Assembly (NCBI GenBank): GCA_963989385.1
Contig: OZ022511.1
Span: 26,964,503-27,028,502 of the forward strand
DNA: 64,000 nucleotides
From: Ctena decussata
Taxonomy: Eukaryota > Mollusca > Bivalvia > Lucinida > Lucinidae
Direction: 5' to 3'
The translations under genes were made by a program, and so were the position numbers. Below the pieces are notes generated by a model. The model worked only from the letters and a program-made list of their open reading frames with translations. It was not told the DNA's origin and did no database searches. Shown one piece after another: positions 15,201 to 23,600 of this stretch. Positions within the stretch are counted from its first letter, which is position 1; every line of letters begins with the position of its first letter.

Positions 15201-17986
15201 ACAAGGCTATACCGTCTCGTTAACAAAGGACGTCGTTAATTTTTGAACAACTGGGCCCTGGGTGTCATCAAACTGAAGACAGTGGCTGAAACTGAAGAAG
15301 AAAGGCTACCTTTTTTCTAAGCAGTGCCTACATTAGGTCATTGAAATTTGTTTTCTTATTCATTCAGAAATTGTATAAGCTCAATTATACCTGAGGTATA
15401 ATTGAGCTTATACAATTTCTGAATGAATAAGAAAAGTAACCTGCAGACATTACTCTGATATAGTAGGGGAGATGGGGACGGAAACAGGCCAGTAAAGCTT
15501 TGTCATTATACTTCAAGGTATGCTAGCAGCGTAGAAGTGAAGGTAGACTTACACTTCTTAGGTTAGGCGACTATTCCCGTAGTTTCACTCTCCTTCTTCT
15601 CTACTTCAGAGACGTCCAATTGTATGTATGTATATGTATATATACCTGTCATGTTCCTAGTTTCATATAAATATAATTTCAAGTAACAAACGGGGCAGCC
15701 GAATTTTGAACCTTCTCCAGTTCTTCCTGGATAACTACACCATGAAGGTTCCAAACCGTACATGCGCACTCCATGACCGGATGCACCAGCTCGTGTACAT
15801 TGCTATGGCATGCATGGAGGTTTCTTCTAAGGAAGCCATAGTGCTATTTTTGCCTCTGTTTAAACATTTGTTACTTTACCAATATGAGAATTCCATCTCA
15901 TATCAAAGGTTATTGTATAACCTAGGTACTCAATGCCACGAACATTTTCTAGAAGTGTCCCTTCTAAGTACATGTAATATGCTCGATGGATTTTTTTATC
16001 TGCTTCCAAGTGAGGTGCATCATATTGCATCTTCACCCATACACCATTTTCTAGCCCAATTTCCAAGTTTATCCATGCCCCTTTGAAGAATCTGTTTTCT
16101 CATTGCTAAATCGATTTGCCATAGCATCTTTGTGAATCAATACCAAAACTGATATCATATAAAGAAAACAGTGAGGGGCAAATGACAGTGCCCTGTGGTA
16201 CACCGACCATAACAGGGACCCATTTTGACTGAGCTCGGTTGACAACGCTCCTGTGTGTGACAAAGAAATGTATCTTTTACTACTTAATCCATAACCATTA
16301 CCATGCAATATCTATAACGGTAACTTAATTGTCAACTGAGTTTTATAACTATTAAAAAGAAAGTCATTTTTTTTTACATTTTTTTCTGGAAGGCATATTG
16401 CCTGAAAGAAGTTTATGCTCATCATGATGATCCATAATATTTGAACATACTCTGTGCTCCAGTAATTGTCAAGGTATGCTGTTAAAGACTTCGGCTAAAG
16501 CTCTATTTCACCTTTCTTGTATAGAGGACAAAGGTTTGTCAAGGACCACTCTTTCTGACCTTCTCCATGATTTATTCATTACAGCCTTCACAAAGCTCCA
16601 TCTGACTGCCTGACATGTTGGGTAAATATCCATTTGGTCTGTTGAAAATATTTTGAATTTTCAGTTACATTTTAAGCATTTTATGAGATTCAGTCCTGTA
16701 AACTCTCACAGACTTTCCTGAACCCTGTTATAACTAGTCAGCACTTTCTCTTCCTATGGTGACTTCAAAAGCAAACTCACTTGATTCTGAATCTGAATAG
16801 TTTACAGATGACACATCAACTGGCATGCATTCACGAAGGTCACTTCTAGATAAGGAGGGAGGGCAGGTGGGGGACATGTGTCTTCTGACCTTACTGCTAG
16901 TTTGTGACTTGCTGTACCTTGTGCTACCTCGTGATACTTTGTGGAATCCAGAAGGAAGTCAATTTGGCATTCAATCCTAAAAAGCTTCTGCAGAGGAAAT
17001 GGGAGAGGAAGCAGGTTCCAATCCTTAATTGTAAGCCAGTCGAACAGCCTATGGCACTTGGATGGTCCCTTCAAACAGATGTTGAGGCGTGTTTATTATT
17101 GGCTGGCACCTCTATGTTATACAGACAGCTATATATATGCAACTAAACATAAAAAAGGAGCGAGAAATGTAAATAGGACCAATTACGTTCTTCATTCATG
17201 TAGAACTAGGTACTTGGAATAAAAGGGTAAGTTCTCCTTTTCTTTTTGTGTTTTTTATCGTTTTATTTATTATACTCTGAGTATTTTTATATTTGGGGAT
17301 GGAGGGGTGAGGGGTGAGTCAGTCCTACAAAAGCTGAAACAAGTTTTAAAATAAAGTCAGAAGACTGATGGAAGAATTCTGATGCCCTCCCCATCCCAAT
17401 TTCCCTAACAAAATAAATGACACTCCCCTCCCCCCCCCCCCCCCCCCGCTCCCTTCACACACACAGACTCACACACAAACCCTCACTCCAGGCTGTTATA
17501 TTGATACTCAACCCTCCAAGTTGATCACCAAAAATTTTCCAACATTCTTTCCCCCCTCCCTCCACCCATCCTCCCCACCTTCCCACTCTAAATGTTCCCA
17601 CCCCGCCCCCAGCCGAACAAAATACTTGTCCCTGTCCCTAACAAACAAGTCTATGTGCTAACTGCTTGCTTGTGCCTTGTTGTACCTTGTGCTACCTCGT
17701 GATACTTTACGGAATTTAGTAGGACTGACTCAAAGTGCATTCGTATAGACTACGTGTAAATTTAATGGGCACGGTTTCTGTGTATATTGACACGGAGTCT
17801 ATGCAAAAGAGCAAATTTAACATGAAATAGATAAAATCATCTTACCTTCAGGCTTAAATTAAAGTCGTTAGAATCAGCCCAAGTAAGAAATTTATTTAAA
17901 CTGTCATCTAGTGGGTTGTTCTTCACCAATTTTGGCTGAAATTCTTCTGCGTTCGTATTTGCACGTCGCTTCGAGGGCGCAGACAT
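1..17986 (-). CDS. SETD6: SETD6-like protein-lysine N-methyltransferase, five 5' exons (3' part off the window)
   Basis: Exons on the minus strand in reading order are 17986-17846, 9585-9441, 8372-8225, 5638-5510 and 230-1. All junctions are GT-AG and phases agree throughout, giving 264 N-terminal residues. SETD6 is known as a SET-domain enzyme that monomethylates lysines on nuclear proteins such as RELA. The translation follows SETD6 in order: a short Lys/Arg-rich start, a SET N-lobe ([14 protein letters not shown], about residues 58-71), the iSET stretch [20 protein letters not shown] then PMFWP (near 144), [16 protein letters not shown] (near 154-169), an acidic loop [11 protein letters not shown] (near 229-239), and [12 protein letters not shown], where NH is the cofactor-site signature of SET domains. 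Human SETD6 is 473 residues, so the SET C-lobe and Rubisco-LSMT-type domain must lie beyond position 1. The start ATG at 17986 matches the family start; the frame stays open upstream without similarity. Intron 1 is 8.3 kb. Confidence 0.9.
291..4291. mobile_element. 4-kb region bounded by inverted termini (non-autonomous DNA transposon candidate)
   Basis: The left end (tagtccgggggcatatgtc, then cccgtgaacat) is inverted at the right end (atgttcacggg ... gacatatgcccctggacta). No transposase-length reading frame is present. Inside are two diverged direct copies of about 700 bp (about 2854-3480 and 3595-4250). They share the taacgtaatgttac start, a central ctaactgc(t/a)acctaa block and an end before the right terminus. 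The element is old, judging from terminal mismatches. Confidence 0.5.
2854..4250. repeat. Diverged tandem duplication, unit about 720 bp
   Basis: Blocks such as tgtaacgtaatgttac, cttaagacataa, gccactgctaactgc/gccaatgctaactgc and tttctaggtaaaa recur in the same order about 720-740 bp apart. They differ by many substitutions and small indels. No coding function was found in either copy. Confidence 0.5.
5510..5638 (-). CDS. SETD6: SETD6 exon 4
   Basis: This holds 129 bases encoding [16 protein letters not shown] and then [20 protein letters not shown]. It matches the LLQGTGVPEAV...VLPFMEAHPDLF segment of SETD6. The acceptor is TTCAAG and the donor is GTAAAA. Phases of 2 in and 2 out join exons 3 and 5 cleanly. 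Confidence 0.9.
6230..7061. mobile_element. Mariner-like non-autonomous element, TA target duplication
   Basis: The left end is TA then cgagggttgttcagaaagtt. The right end is aactttctgaacatccctcg followed by TA. Termini beginning CGAGGG...GTTCAGAAAGTT are typical of the mariner superfamily. The 832-bp interior has no transposase frame; the short frames there show no DDE-type motif. It lies in SETD6 intron 3. Confidence 0.7.
7067..8120. mobile_element. Second TA-flanked inverted-terminal element
   Basis: The left terminus cactgagccactttaatta and the right terminus taaagtggctcagtg are inverted and flanked by TA. The next bases also pair roughly (cgcaccactt with aagtggtgcg). The length is about 1.05 kb without a recognisable transposase. 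It starts 6 bp after the end of the element at 6230-7061. Confidence 0.65.
8225..8372 (-). CDS. SETD6: SETD6 exon 3, iSET region
   Basis: This holds 148 bases with a TTACCAG acceptor and a GTAATA donor. It encodes [16 protein letters not shown] and [18 protein letters not shown], ending PMFWP. It aligns with the GWVPLL...WRPYF...PMFWP block of SETD6. A foldback repeat begins about 36 bp upstream of the acceptor, at 8408. Confidence 0.9.
8408..8648. repeat. Foldback element, family 1 (GAGCCGCGACACGAG-type)
   Basis: The termini (gagctgcggcataac and gtcacggct) and the arms aaccaacaaagtgg / actttgttggtt and ctgatcagagtct / gatctgagtct are inverted. The whole about 240-bp unit can fold into a long hairpin. 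Eleven copies were found in the window. Confidence 0.8.
9441..9585 (-). CDS. SETD6: SETD6 exon 2, start of the SET domain
   Basis: This holds 145 bases from a TTTGCAG acceptor to a GTTAGT donor. It encodes [20 protein letters not shown] and continues through [11 protein letters not shown]. The pattern G-x-x-A-x-x-x-I-x-x-G-E and VPR is the SET N-terminal beta-strand signature. The upstream acceptor sits only 14 bp from a foldback repeat at 9599-9840. Confidence 0.88.
9599..9840. repeat. Foldback element, family 1, next to SETD6 exon 2
   Basis: This is a well-preserved copy: ttgagccgcgacacgagaaa at one end and gtgacaaaacc-type sequence inverted at the other (cgtcgtggctcaa). Arms contain gtgcgcccagcgcagactca and its inverse. 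It ends 14 bp from the acceptor of SETD6 exon 2 on the minus strand. Confidence 0.85.
10668..10818. repeat. Long inverted repeat
   Basis: The left arm ttgatttttcagcgttcatc then gtgtgatgaag is repeated inverted as cttcttcacacgatgaacgc then tgaaaaatcaa. Arms are about 45 bp, nearly perfect, and enclose about 50 bp. It lies in SETD6 intron 1. The nearby cgtca-rich sequence to 11060 resembles the sequence around a similar inverted repeat at 31839-32017. Confidence 0.75.
11126..11345. repeat. Foldback element, family 1, diverged copy
   Basis: It has the order of the family (aaccaacaaagtgg-like start, cagcctgggcat, tctgatcaga, gctgatctgagtctt, aactttgttggtt) with several substitutions. The outer ends are degraded. 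Confidence 0.7.
11499..11775 (-). mobile_element. tRNA-derived SINE with perfect 12-bp target duplication
   Basis: Read on the minus strand it begins with a tRNA-like head (gccgcgtagcgcaatcggta, then a B box gggttcgatac). It continues through a body containing ttaaccgcttagtaggtcta and ends in an A-rich tail (aaatcaaataataaaaaaaa). The 12-mer aaaattacatga flanks both sides (11487-11498 and 11776-11787), so this is a complete retroposed insertion. The tRNA-like head has a 6-base anticodon loop and is not a functional tRNA. Confidence 0.85.
11855..11958. repeat. Inverted repeat around 11.9 kb
   Basis: The arms catgctgctagtcctgtaca and tgtacaggagtagcagcatg enclose a second pair, aaatgtcctctgaat / attcagaggacattt. 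The whole folds into one hairpin. Confidence 0.75.
12058..13873. mobile_element. Inverted-terminal region in SETD6 intron 1
   Basis: The ends cctggggccgtat and atacggccccagg are inverted. Internally gccaagatacatcaggagca (about 12140) is matched by an inverted tgctcctgttgtatcttggc at about 13650. The centre (13020-13430) is rich in ggatatcc palindromes. No transposase frame is seen. Boundaries are approximate because it abuts other elements. Confidence 0.45.
13671..13850. repeat. Foldback hairpin inside the 12-13.9 kb region
   Basis: The arms ttaagtcgttgatatgctgt (13671) and agcatagcaacgacttaa (ending 13849), then gctaaggctaaat / atttagccttagc, gagattccct / agggaatctc, and a central gaacagtctttgtaagactgttc-type pairing, give a near-complete 180-bp hairpin. 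Confidence 0.75.
13873..15258. mobile_element. Miniature transposon (gggcccagttgttcaaag) interrupted by two other elements
   Basis: The outer ends gggcccagttgttcaaagc and ttttgaacaactgggccc are inverted. Intact relatives of about 200 bp occur at 21571-21796, 25098-25290 and 33973-34170. Here the sequence is broken by an insert at about 13979-14635 (ctagaaatgtgtccatagta... to a G-run) and a second one at 14706-15210 with its own inverted ends (cattcacacgaggaaagttt / aaactttggtcgtgtgaaca). Confidence 0.6.
15351..15435. repeat. Perfect 42-bp-arm palindrome
   Basis: The left arm runs from ttttcttattcattcagaaa to aattatacct, followed by a single G and then its exact inverse to gaatgaataagaaaa. 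The total is 85 bp with a one-base loop. No mismatch is seen in the arms. Confidence 0.9.
15560..16330 (-). pseudogene. Decayed non-LTR retrotransposon reverse transcriptase fragment
   Basis: On the minus strand, fragments in shifting frames read like the C-terminal half of a LINE reverse transcriptase. These are [20 protein letters not shown] (RT box with VPQGT), then [19 protein letters not shown] (the LGYxI thumb region), and further down GFLRRN-like and [10 protein letters not shown] sequence. Stops and frameshifts break it, so it is a dead copy. It lies in SETD6 intron 1 in the same orientation as the gene. Confidence 0.75.
16330..17840. other. Non-coding part of SETD6 intron 1
   Basis: There is no exon. 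A block tgtaccttgtgctacctcgtgatactt occurs twice in direct orientation (about 16910-16938 and 17681-17709), which suggests a repeated element. A long C-run lies near 17430, followed by a C-rich, pyrimidine-biased stretch to 17630. Confidence 0.5.
17846..17986 (-). CDS. SETD6: SETD6 exon 1 (coding part)
   Basis: This holds 47 codons from [12 protein letters not shown] to NLSLK, ending in a GTAAGA donor at phase 0. The basic N-terminus and the FLTWADSN segment correspond to the FLSWCRR-type segment of vertebrate SETD6. The 5' untranslated part continues to higher coordinates and its end cannot be placed. Confidence 0.8.
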
Positions 17987-18389
17987 CTTGAAATTTCGGA
18001 CGACCTTCGATTTTATCGAAGACATAAACAAACGAGTATCTTCTCTACTTTTGCAATATTCACTATTGCGAGCAGTCAGCACTCTTGTCTGTTGACAGTT
18101 ATTGCAATGGAGGTTTATGGTACCTGTAGTTATACTAGGTGCAGTATGCAAGAGATCTAATGTATGCAAAGGAGCGTTTTCAGACTGGAAAATACCATCT
18201 CTGAGCATATTTTCGTACGAACCAGTTTTCGTGCATCTGCCGAGGAAGGGTAAGACTTCCAGTGATGCAATGTAACCCACAACCTGACCACTGTCACAAG
18301 GCAGCTCGTTTGTCAAGGGTTTCAACACGTAACAGCAAACCACTAGTCTCTGATTCTCTGACGCCTTAGGAAGATGAAAAACATGAATT

Positions 18390-19159
18390 AGGCCAAATAA
18401 AAAAATATGCGTGTTTCGGGTTTCCCGACCCTACCTAAAAATCGGCAGCGACCCTAAAGATTTTTTTGACTTCCTGAAAAAAAATCGATTTCGGTACATT
18501 CGGCTAGTTTCCGGCCGTTTTTTCTCTACTCGGCGATCAATGTCTTGCAGGCGCTCGGGAGAAAAATCAATACGGGTAAAAGCTAATGATTTAAAGCGTC
18601 TGTTTAACGCTGGAGTCTTCGTAAGCATGGCGTATTCGGGCGCTTCCATTTTGAACATTTCAAAGGAAAAATGCGTCCATGGTCCTGCCGAGAGACAGTT
18701 CAACGTCGTGGCTCACGAAAATATGTTTGAAAAATTTGAATGCAATTACCGGTGCACGATAAACAGCATGAACAGTGTTTTCATGTCAGAAAACGCTAAT
18801 GATACCGTAACTCTGAACCAGTAGTTGTATTAACACATACAGTTCTATAGGAAACAGTAAAAACCCAGGTCAGACGGCTCCTAAAGGAGTGGTCTGATCT
18901 CAGTCTTCACTGTTTCAATTCAATTCTGTTTATATTTTGGGCTTCATATGGATAGGATATTAAAGTTCACAAACACTTCTAAGCATTTTGTTTCTTTTAT
19001 TGCCCTCAAGAAATACATTTACATAACTTATTATATTAAAGGCATAGGTAAATATCGACATATTATATATATTAAAAAAAAAAAAAAAAAATCCCTACCT
19101 ACCCTACCTACAGAATTTCAGACTGAAACCCTAAACACACATATTTTTTTATTTGGCCT
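18390..19159. mobile_element. Inverted-terminal element (aggccaaataaaaaaatatg ends)
   Basis: The left end aggccaaataaaaaaatatg followed by gtgtttcgggttt is inverted at the right end as aaaccctaaacacac then atattttttt atttggcct. The interior includes a 137-codon open frame at 18411-18824 with no recognised domain. It also has an A-run near 19075-19091 preceded by an AT-rich patch. The length is about 770 bp. Confidence 0.6.
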
Positions 19160-19164
19160 TACTG

Positions 19165-19392
19165 ACAACTCGCCCCAAAGACAACTCGTCCCAAGACAAC
19201 TCACCCCACAAAAATCTCGCCCCAAGACAACTTGTCCCAAGACAACCTGTCCCACATTCAGATGACAACTCGCCCCACATTCTGAGACAACTCGCCCGCA
19301 AGACAACTCACCCCAAGACAACTCCCCCCACATTCTGAGACCACTTGCCCTGATAAAGTTGTCTTAATTGGGGCGAGTTGTCCTGATGCCGA
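19165..19392. repeat. Tandem gacaactcgcccca minisatellite with inverted ends
   Basis: About a dozen variants of a 14-16-base unit (gacaactcgccccaa, gacaactcaccccac, gacaacttgtcccaa) are arrayed. Some are joined by a cattctga spacer. The last unit near 19360-19385 is inverted (ttggggcgagttgtc). Apparent open frames here are only the translated repeat. Confidence 0.8.
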
Positions 19393-19515
19393 AAAAAATA
19401 ACATCAGTTTACTAAAGCTGTTAAGCAGGGGTACAGTCCGATTCTCCTACAGTTGTAGTTTTGTCTTGCATTACTTTAATATAAGTACTGTAAGATACAT
19501 CAGTTGCTCTTCTTA

Positions 19516-19753
19516 AGGCCTAAACTAAAAAATTGTGGGTTTCAGGTTACCCGACCGTGCCTAACTTTTTACCCCTGACCCAAATTTTTTTAGCAGTTTT
19601 AGGGGATTTCCATGGGGTTTTCCCGTTCAGCCATTTTGTTTCCCTATCATCCGCATGTAAAAAGTTTTATCAAAATAAAAATGTTTTCCAACCTACCGTC
19701 CCTATTTTAAAATTTCATGTTACCTGAAACACACATATTATTTTTTTAGGCCT
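19516..19753. mobile_element. Short inverted-terminal element related to the one at 18390
   Basis: The ends aaggcctaaactaaaaaatt with gtgggtttcaggttac and gttacctgaaacacac with tttttttaggcct are inverted. The gtgtttc(g/a)ggtt core is shared with the element at 18390-19159. It ends immediately before the duplicated FN3K 5' segment. Confidence 0.6.
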
Positions 19754-19910
19754 AATCTGATTTTATTCAGCACATCTCGGTATTTCATAAAGTTATAGAC
19801 CCTATAAATTTCATTCCTAGCTAGATTGCCCAACATATTCAGAGATGTCAGAGTTTACAGAGTCTTTGAAATTCGAGGCAGAGAACTTTCAATCATCCCG
19901 TGTAAATTAA
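19751..19910 (+). pseudogene. Partial duplicate of FN3K exon 1 and its 5' flank
   Basis: From about 19751 the sequence follows the FN3K upstream flank starting at about 20446 (taatctgatttta(t/c)tcagca, gtcataaa, ttatagac) and continues through cagagatgtcagagtttaca. ATG at 19845 opens MSEFTE but then diverges and stops after 21 codons (TAA 19908-19910). The glycine-rich ATP loop is absent, so this copy cannot replace exon 1. The two copies lie about 695 bp apart. Confidence 0.75.
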
Positions 19911-20537
19911 CTGTTTAACATTTAATATATAATGTGGTATTAAAAAGGCCACACAGAGATTTTCGTATAGACTTATTACACAATAAGACACCTGAAGACA
20001 CAGAATGTTATAGTCCAGTCACAGAAGTTCAGTGTTCTCCTCAGAAATTTCAGAAGGCATGTTGCTTTTAACACAAAAATCAGTTGTTGACTTGTTGATC
20101 CATTTTTAGAATCCTTAATATGTTAATATAGCAATGCTTTGTCAAAATTAGCCTAAATTTACATTATAAATAGGCTATTGATGATCCTTAAATTATGCAT
20201 TTAAAACAACTTTTTACTGGCCAAGAAATGAAAATAAGAACATTTTTATAAATATTTCATTGGAAAGTATTTTAGGCACTTTGCAAAGGTAATTTGAACA
20301 GGAAAGCATGTTGCAAGCAACATGCCTTAATGGTCTAGGGAGATCACTGGAAGTTGAGACAGGGAAAATGAACCATGAGTAAGGGTTCAACAGTCCCTTA
20401 CTCCCAAGTAAGATCCCAAGTAAGATACACACATCAGTTTATCTTCTTAATCTGATTTTACTCAGCATGTCTGGGTATGTCATAAATTTATAGACATTCT
20501 GTAAATTCTATTTCCAGATTACTCAACGTATTCAGAG

Positions 20538-20687
20538 ATGTCAGAGTTTACAGAGATTTTGAAGTCAGAGCTAGGAACAAAGACATTAAAAGACACTGGA
20601 ATTAGTGGAGGAGGCTGTATAAGTTCAGGGAATGCTTTTGATACTGACCATGGACGAGTATTTATCAAAGTCAACACAAAGCCTGGG
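20538..20687 (+). CDS. FN3K: FN3K exon 1
   Basis: This holds 50 codons from [18 protein letters not shown] through [20 protein letters not shown], with donor GTATCA at phase 0. A possible acceptor (tttccag at 20514) just upstream suggests a 5' untranslated exon further left. Confidence 0.88.
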
Positions 20688-23600
20688 GTATCAGAGCTCT
20701 AGATATGAGGGAGTATTTGGTGATAATGAGAGATAATGTTTGTTAACTCTGCATAAAAACATATGTTGTGACCTCTCATCTGAACTGTCTCGACAAGACA
20801 GTTCAGATGAGGAGTCACAACATATGGTTTTGATGAGAAATAAGAAAAATTATCCCTCAATTATCAGCTAGCAAATACCCCTCTTATCTGGAATTCTGCG
20901 GTATGATTCCTATTTACTTGTGTATAAGAGGGTTGATTGAATAATGAGTTTTATTTTTGTGAAGTTTATGTATGTTTAAACATGGGCGAATCATTCACAA
21001 ACTTCAGACTTTATTCAGCATTCAGTTTGAGAGTAATTTACAAGCTTAAATAAAATTCATTCAGATATTGCTGCCAACAGAGCAGACTGGCTACACTGCA
21101 GTTTACAGGCTGTTTTGAGTCTTTGCTGCTCTGTCCTTACAGCTTTTATGGTTCCTTTTTCATTACTCAACTTATTTTAATTCTATTTTTTTGGTAAAAA
21201 AAACCTACTGGAAGTTTTAGTTATTATTGATAAGCCTTAAAGCACCAAAATGCAAACAACAAAATTTACATCTACAAAAGTTCAGTGTTTTGTCCATGCT
21301 ACCTCATGTGATTAAAGAGCAAGCAGCATAGATCCTGATGAGGGGGATCATTATGAGCCACCTCATCTTGATCTGTGCTGAAGGCAAATTCATCAGTTTT
21401 CATTTTTGACACTTAATGTAAGACTTAAGTTACCTCATTATTATCATTAATTTTTTTTATTACAAGAAACAAAAGGAGCATTTCCATTCAGGCTTCAGCT
21501 AATGTTTCAGTTTGGTCAGAGAGCAGAAACTTGTGAGAGTTTTTCATTTATTAGGCTATCATAATAATCTGGGCCCAGTTGTTCAAAGCAACGTAAGCCT
21601 AACAAGCTTGTTAAGAGGTCAACTCATTAAGTGTTTTAAGACTTTACAACCAAATACACCTATAATTTTTGTTGCAAAAATGTGAGCTTCGCACATTTTT
21701 TCAACAAAAATATTAGTATATTTCAGATATTGATGTTTGAAATTTTAATGTCTCGTTAACTAATGCGGTCATCAGTTTTGAACAACCAAGCCCAGGTGTT
21801 GGATAATTTTAAACTGATGGTGAATTTTCTGATCCAGTCTTGTCTTTGTTTGTAGGCTCGGACAATGTTCGAAGGAGAGTATGCCAGCCTAGAGGCTCTC
21901 TACAATGCCAACATTGTTAGAGTTCCAAAACCAATAAAGGTACATGAATGCATATATGATTTGAACTGCCACATGACAAAACCAACAAAGTGGCATGTGT
22001 GCCCAGCCAAGACACATCAAAGCCCAGGTATCTGCCCAGTCTGATCAGAGACTTTGCTGTGTTCTTAACTCGTACCTGAGTGTCTAAGCTACCTCCATGC
22101 CAACAGCAAAGACTCTGATCAGACTGGGTGCATGCCCAGGCTGATCTGAGTCTTGGCGTTGTGCACGTGCCTCTGTGTTGATTTTGTCACGACACAGCTT
22201 AAATTTTGTCTTTTTAAGGCATGCAGCAGCAGTATTTGCATTATTTGCTCTGAGTGGAAAATGGTTATGAGAATTATGACATATTGCAAAAGCAGGAGAA
22301 CAATCACATTTGAACCCAGTTGGATCCGGAGTTGAACCCAAAATAAAAGGACTCCTGGGCATGTTCAAAAAAAATGTGACCAAAGTGTGACATTGGAGGT
22401 CAAAAATAAACACACTGCCATAGTATTAAGTTTTATTCCAGACTTATCTACAGTGCTTCCAATTTACAAAACTGTATAAATTTTAATAATAGCATTACTA
22501 ATAAAAATTTTATGACAATTTTTGTGAAGAAATTTACACCCAAAATCTGTTAAAATTATCAAATTTTATGAAAGCGTTGGAAGGCTAAAATCATCATCCT
22601 ATCACTTTAAGTTTCTATTATTCGATGCAGGGCACTTCCAAATTATGTAAATAAGTGCTGTTTTCTGTCAGAAACCGCTGAATGATTTAAAAACTCAAAT
22701 TTTAACTTCATTTTGACACACCTTTTTAGATGTAGAGTTTTAAAAATTTTCATATCTTTTATTTACTTGACTGTACCTCAATAAAATGTGCGTTGGAATG
22801 ATGCCATATGAGTAGAGAACTACTCTAGAAAGTGATTTTTCATATAAAGAGATATAGGTAGTGGTGATGCCATGTCAAAAATGTGCAAAAAGTTTCAAGG
22901 AAATGTGTTACACTCCTGAGTATTATTTCCAAACTGCTCTAATTTGCATCACAAGAGCTTTAAGTCAATGATTAAGCCTTCCATGTAATAAAGTAACACC
23001 AACTGCATGTTGTTAACATCATTTTTCCAAGTTTATTGGCCTCTTTAACAAGAAAACTTGTTCTGATGCTCAGGAGTGTAACACTTAACAGCCATTTGTT
23101 GTATTGTCAAATGAAGTTGAATATTCTGCCTTTAAATTTCATTATTTTGGTGTCTTCTCTTTAAAAGCAACTTGCACTCATTGCTATAGCTACAACCAAA
23201 ACCATATCTCTTTACTCATGCTTGGGTGTGCCACAGTATATTTGCTATTTTGGCTATCTAAATGCACAAAAATCAAACAGATGTATACCAAGTTTTAATG
23301 AATTTCTTCTTCAGTCTTTCTTTTGGTAACTGAAGTTTTCTTTACCTGACTATCATTACCTGTTTACAAAATACATTACAGAAGTGAAGTTCCATACCAG
23401 TTTCAGAAGTTGATGGTCACATAATAAATCAGTAGGAAATGTCCCTTTCTAATATATCATTAACCTCAAAATCTTATCAAAACAGGTGGCAATGCATCAA
23501 AAAACATTTTCAGATGTTGGAAACATATATTTAGTATGAATTTATCCAAACATGTTGATGTATGAGAAGAAAAAGTGTCCAAAATGGGATTAAACTTAAA

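Larger units (their letters stand above)
17986..20537. promoter_or_regulatory. Head-to-head intergenic region between SETD6 and FN3K
   Basis: The start codons of the two divergent genes are about 2.55 kb apart. The part next to SETD6 (about 17940-18350) is richer in CG than the surrounding introns and probably holds its promoter. No TATA box stands out. The middle is occupied by the inverted-terminal elements at 18390-19159 and 19516-19753 and by a duplicate of the FN3K first exon, so a shared core promoter is unlikely unless it lies in 17990-18390. Confidence 0.35.

Noticed and set aside
15706..16086. A 126-codon open frame on the plus strand
   Set aside because: It is antisense to the decayed LINE reverse transcriptase and has no similarity of its own.
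17987..18343. In-frame extension upstream of the SETD6 ATG (total 168 codons)
   Set aside because: The upstream part shows no SETD6 similarity; the ATG at 17986 starts the family-like basic N-terminus.
18411..18824. A 137-codon open frame on the plus strand
   Set aside because: It lies wholly inside an inverted-terminal repeat (18390-19159), has no recognisable domain or splice context, and begins in the terminal repeat itself.
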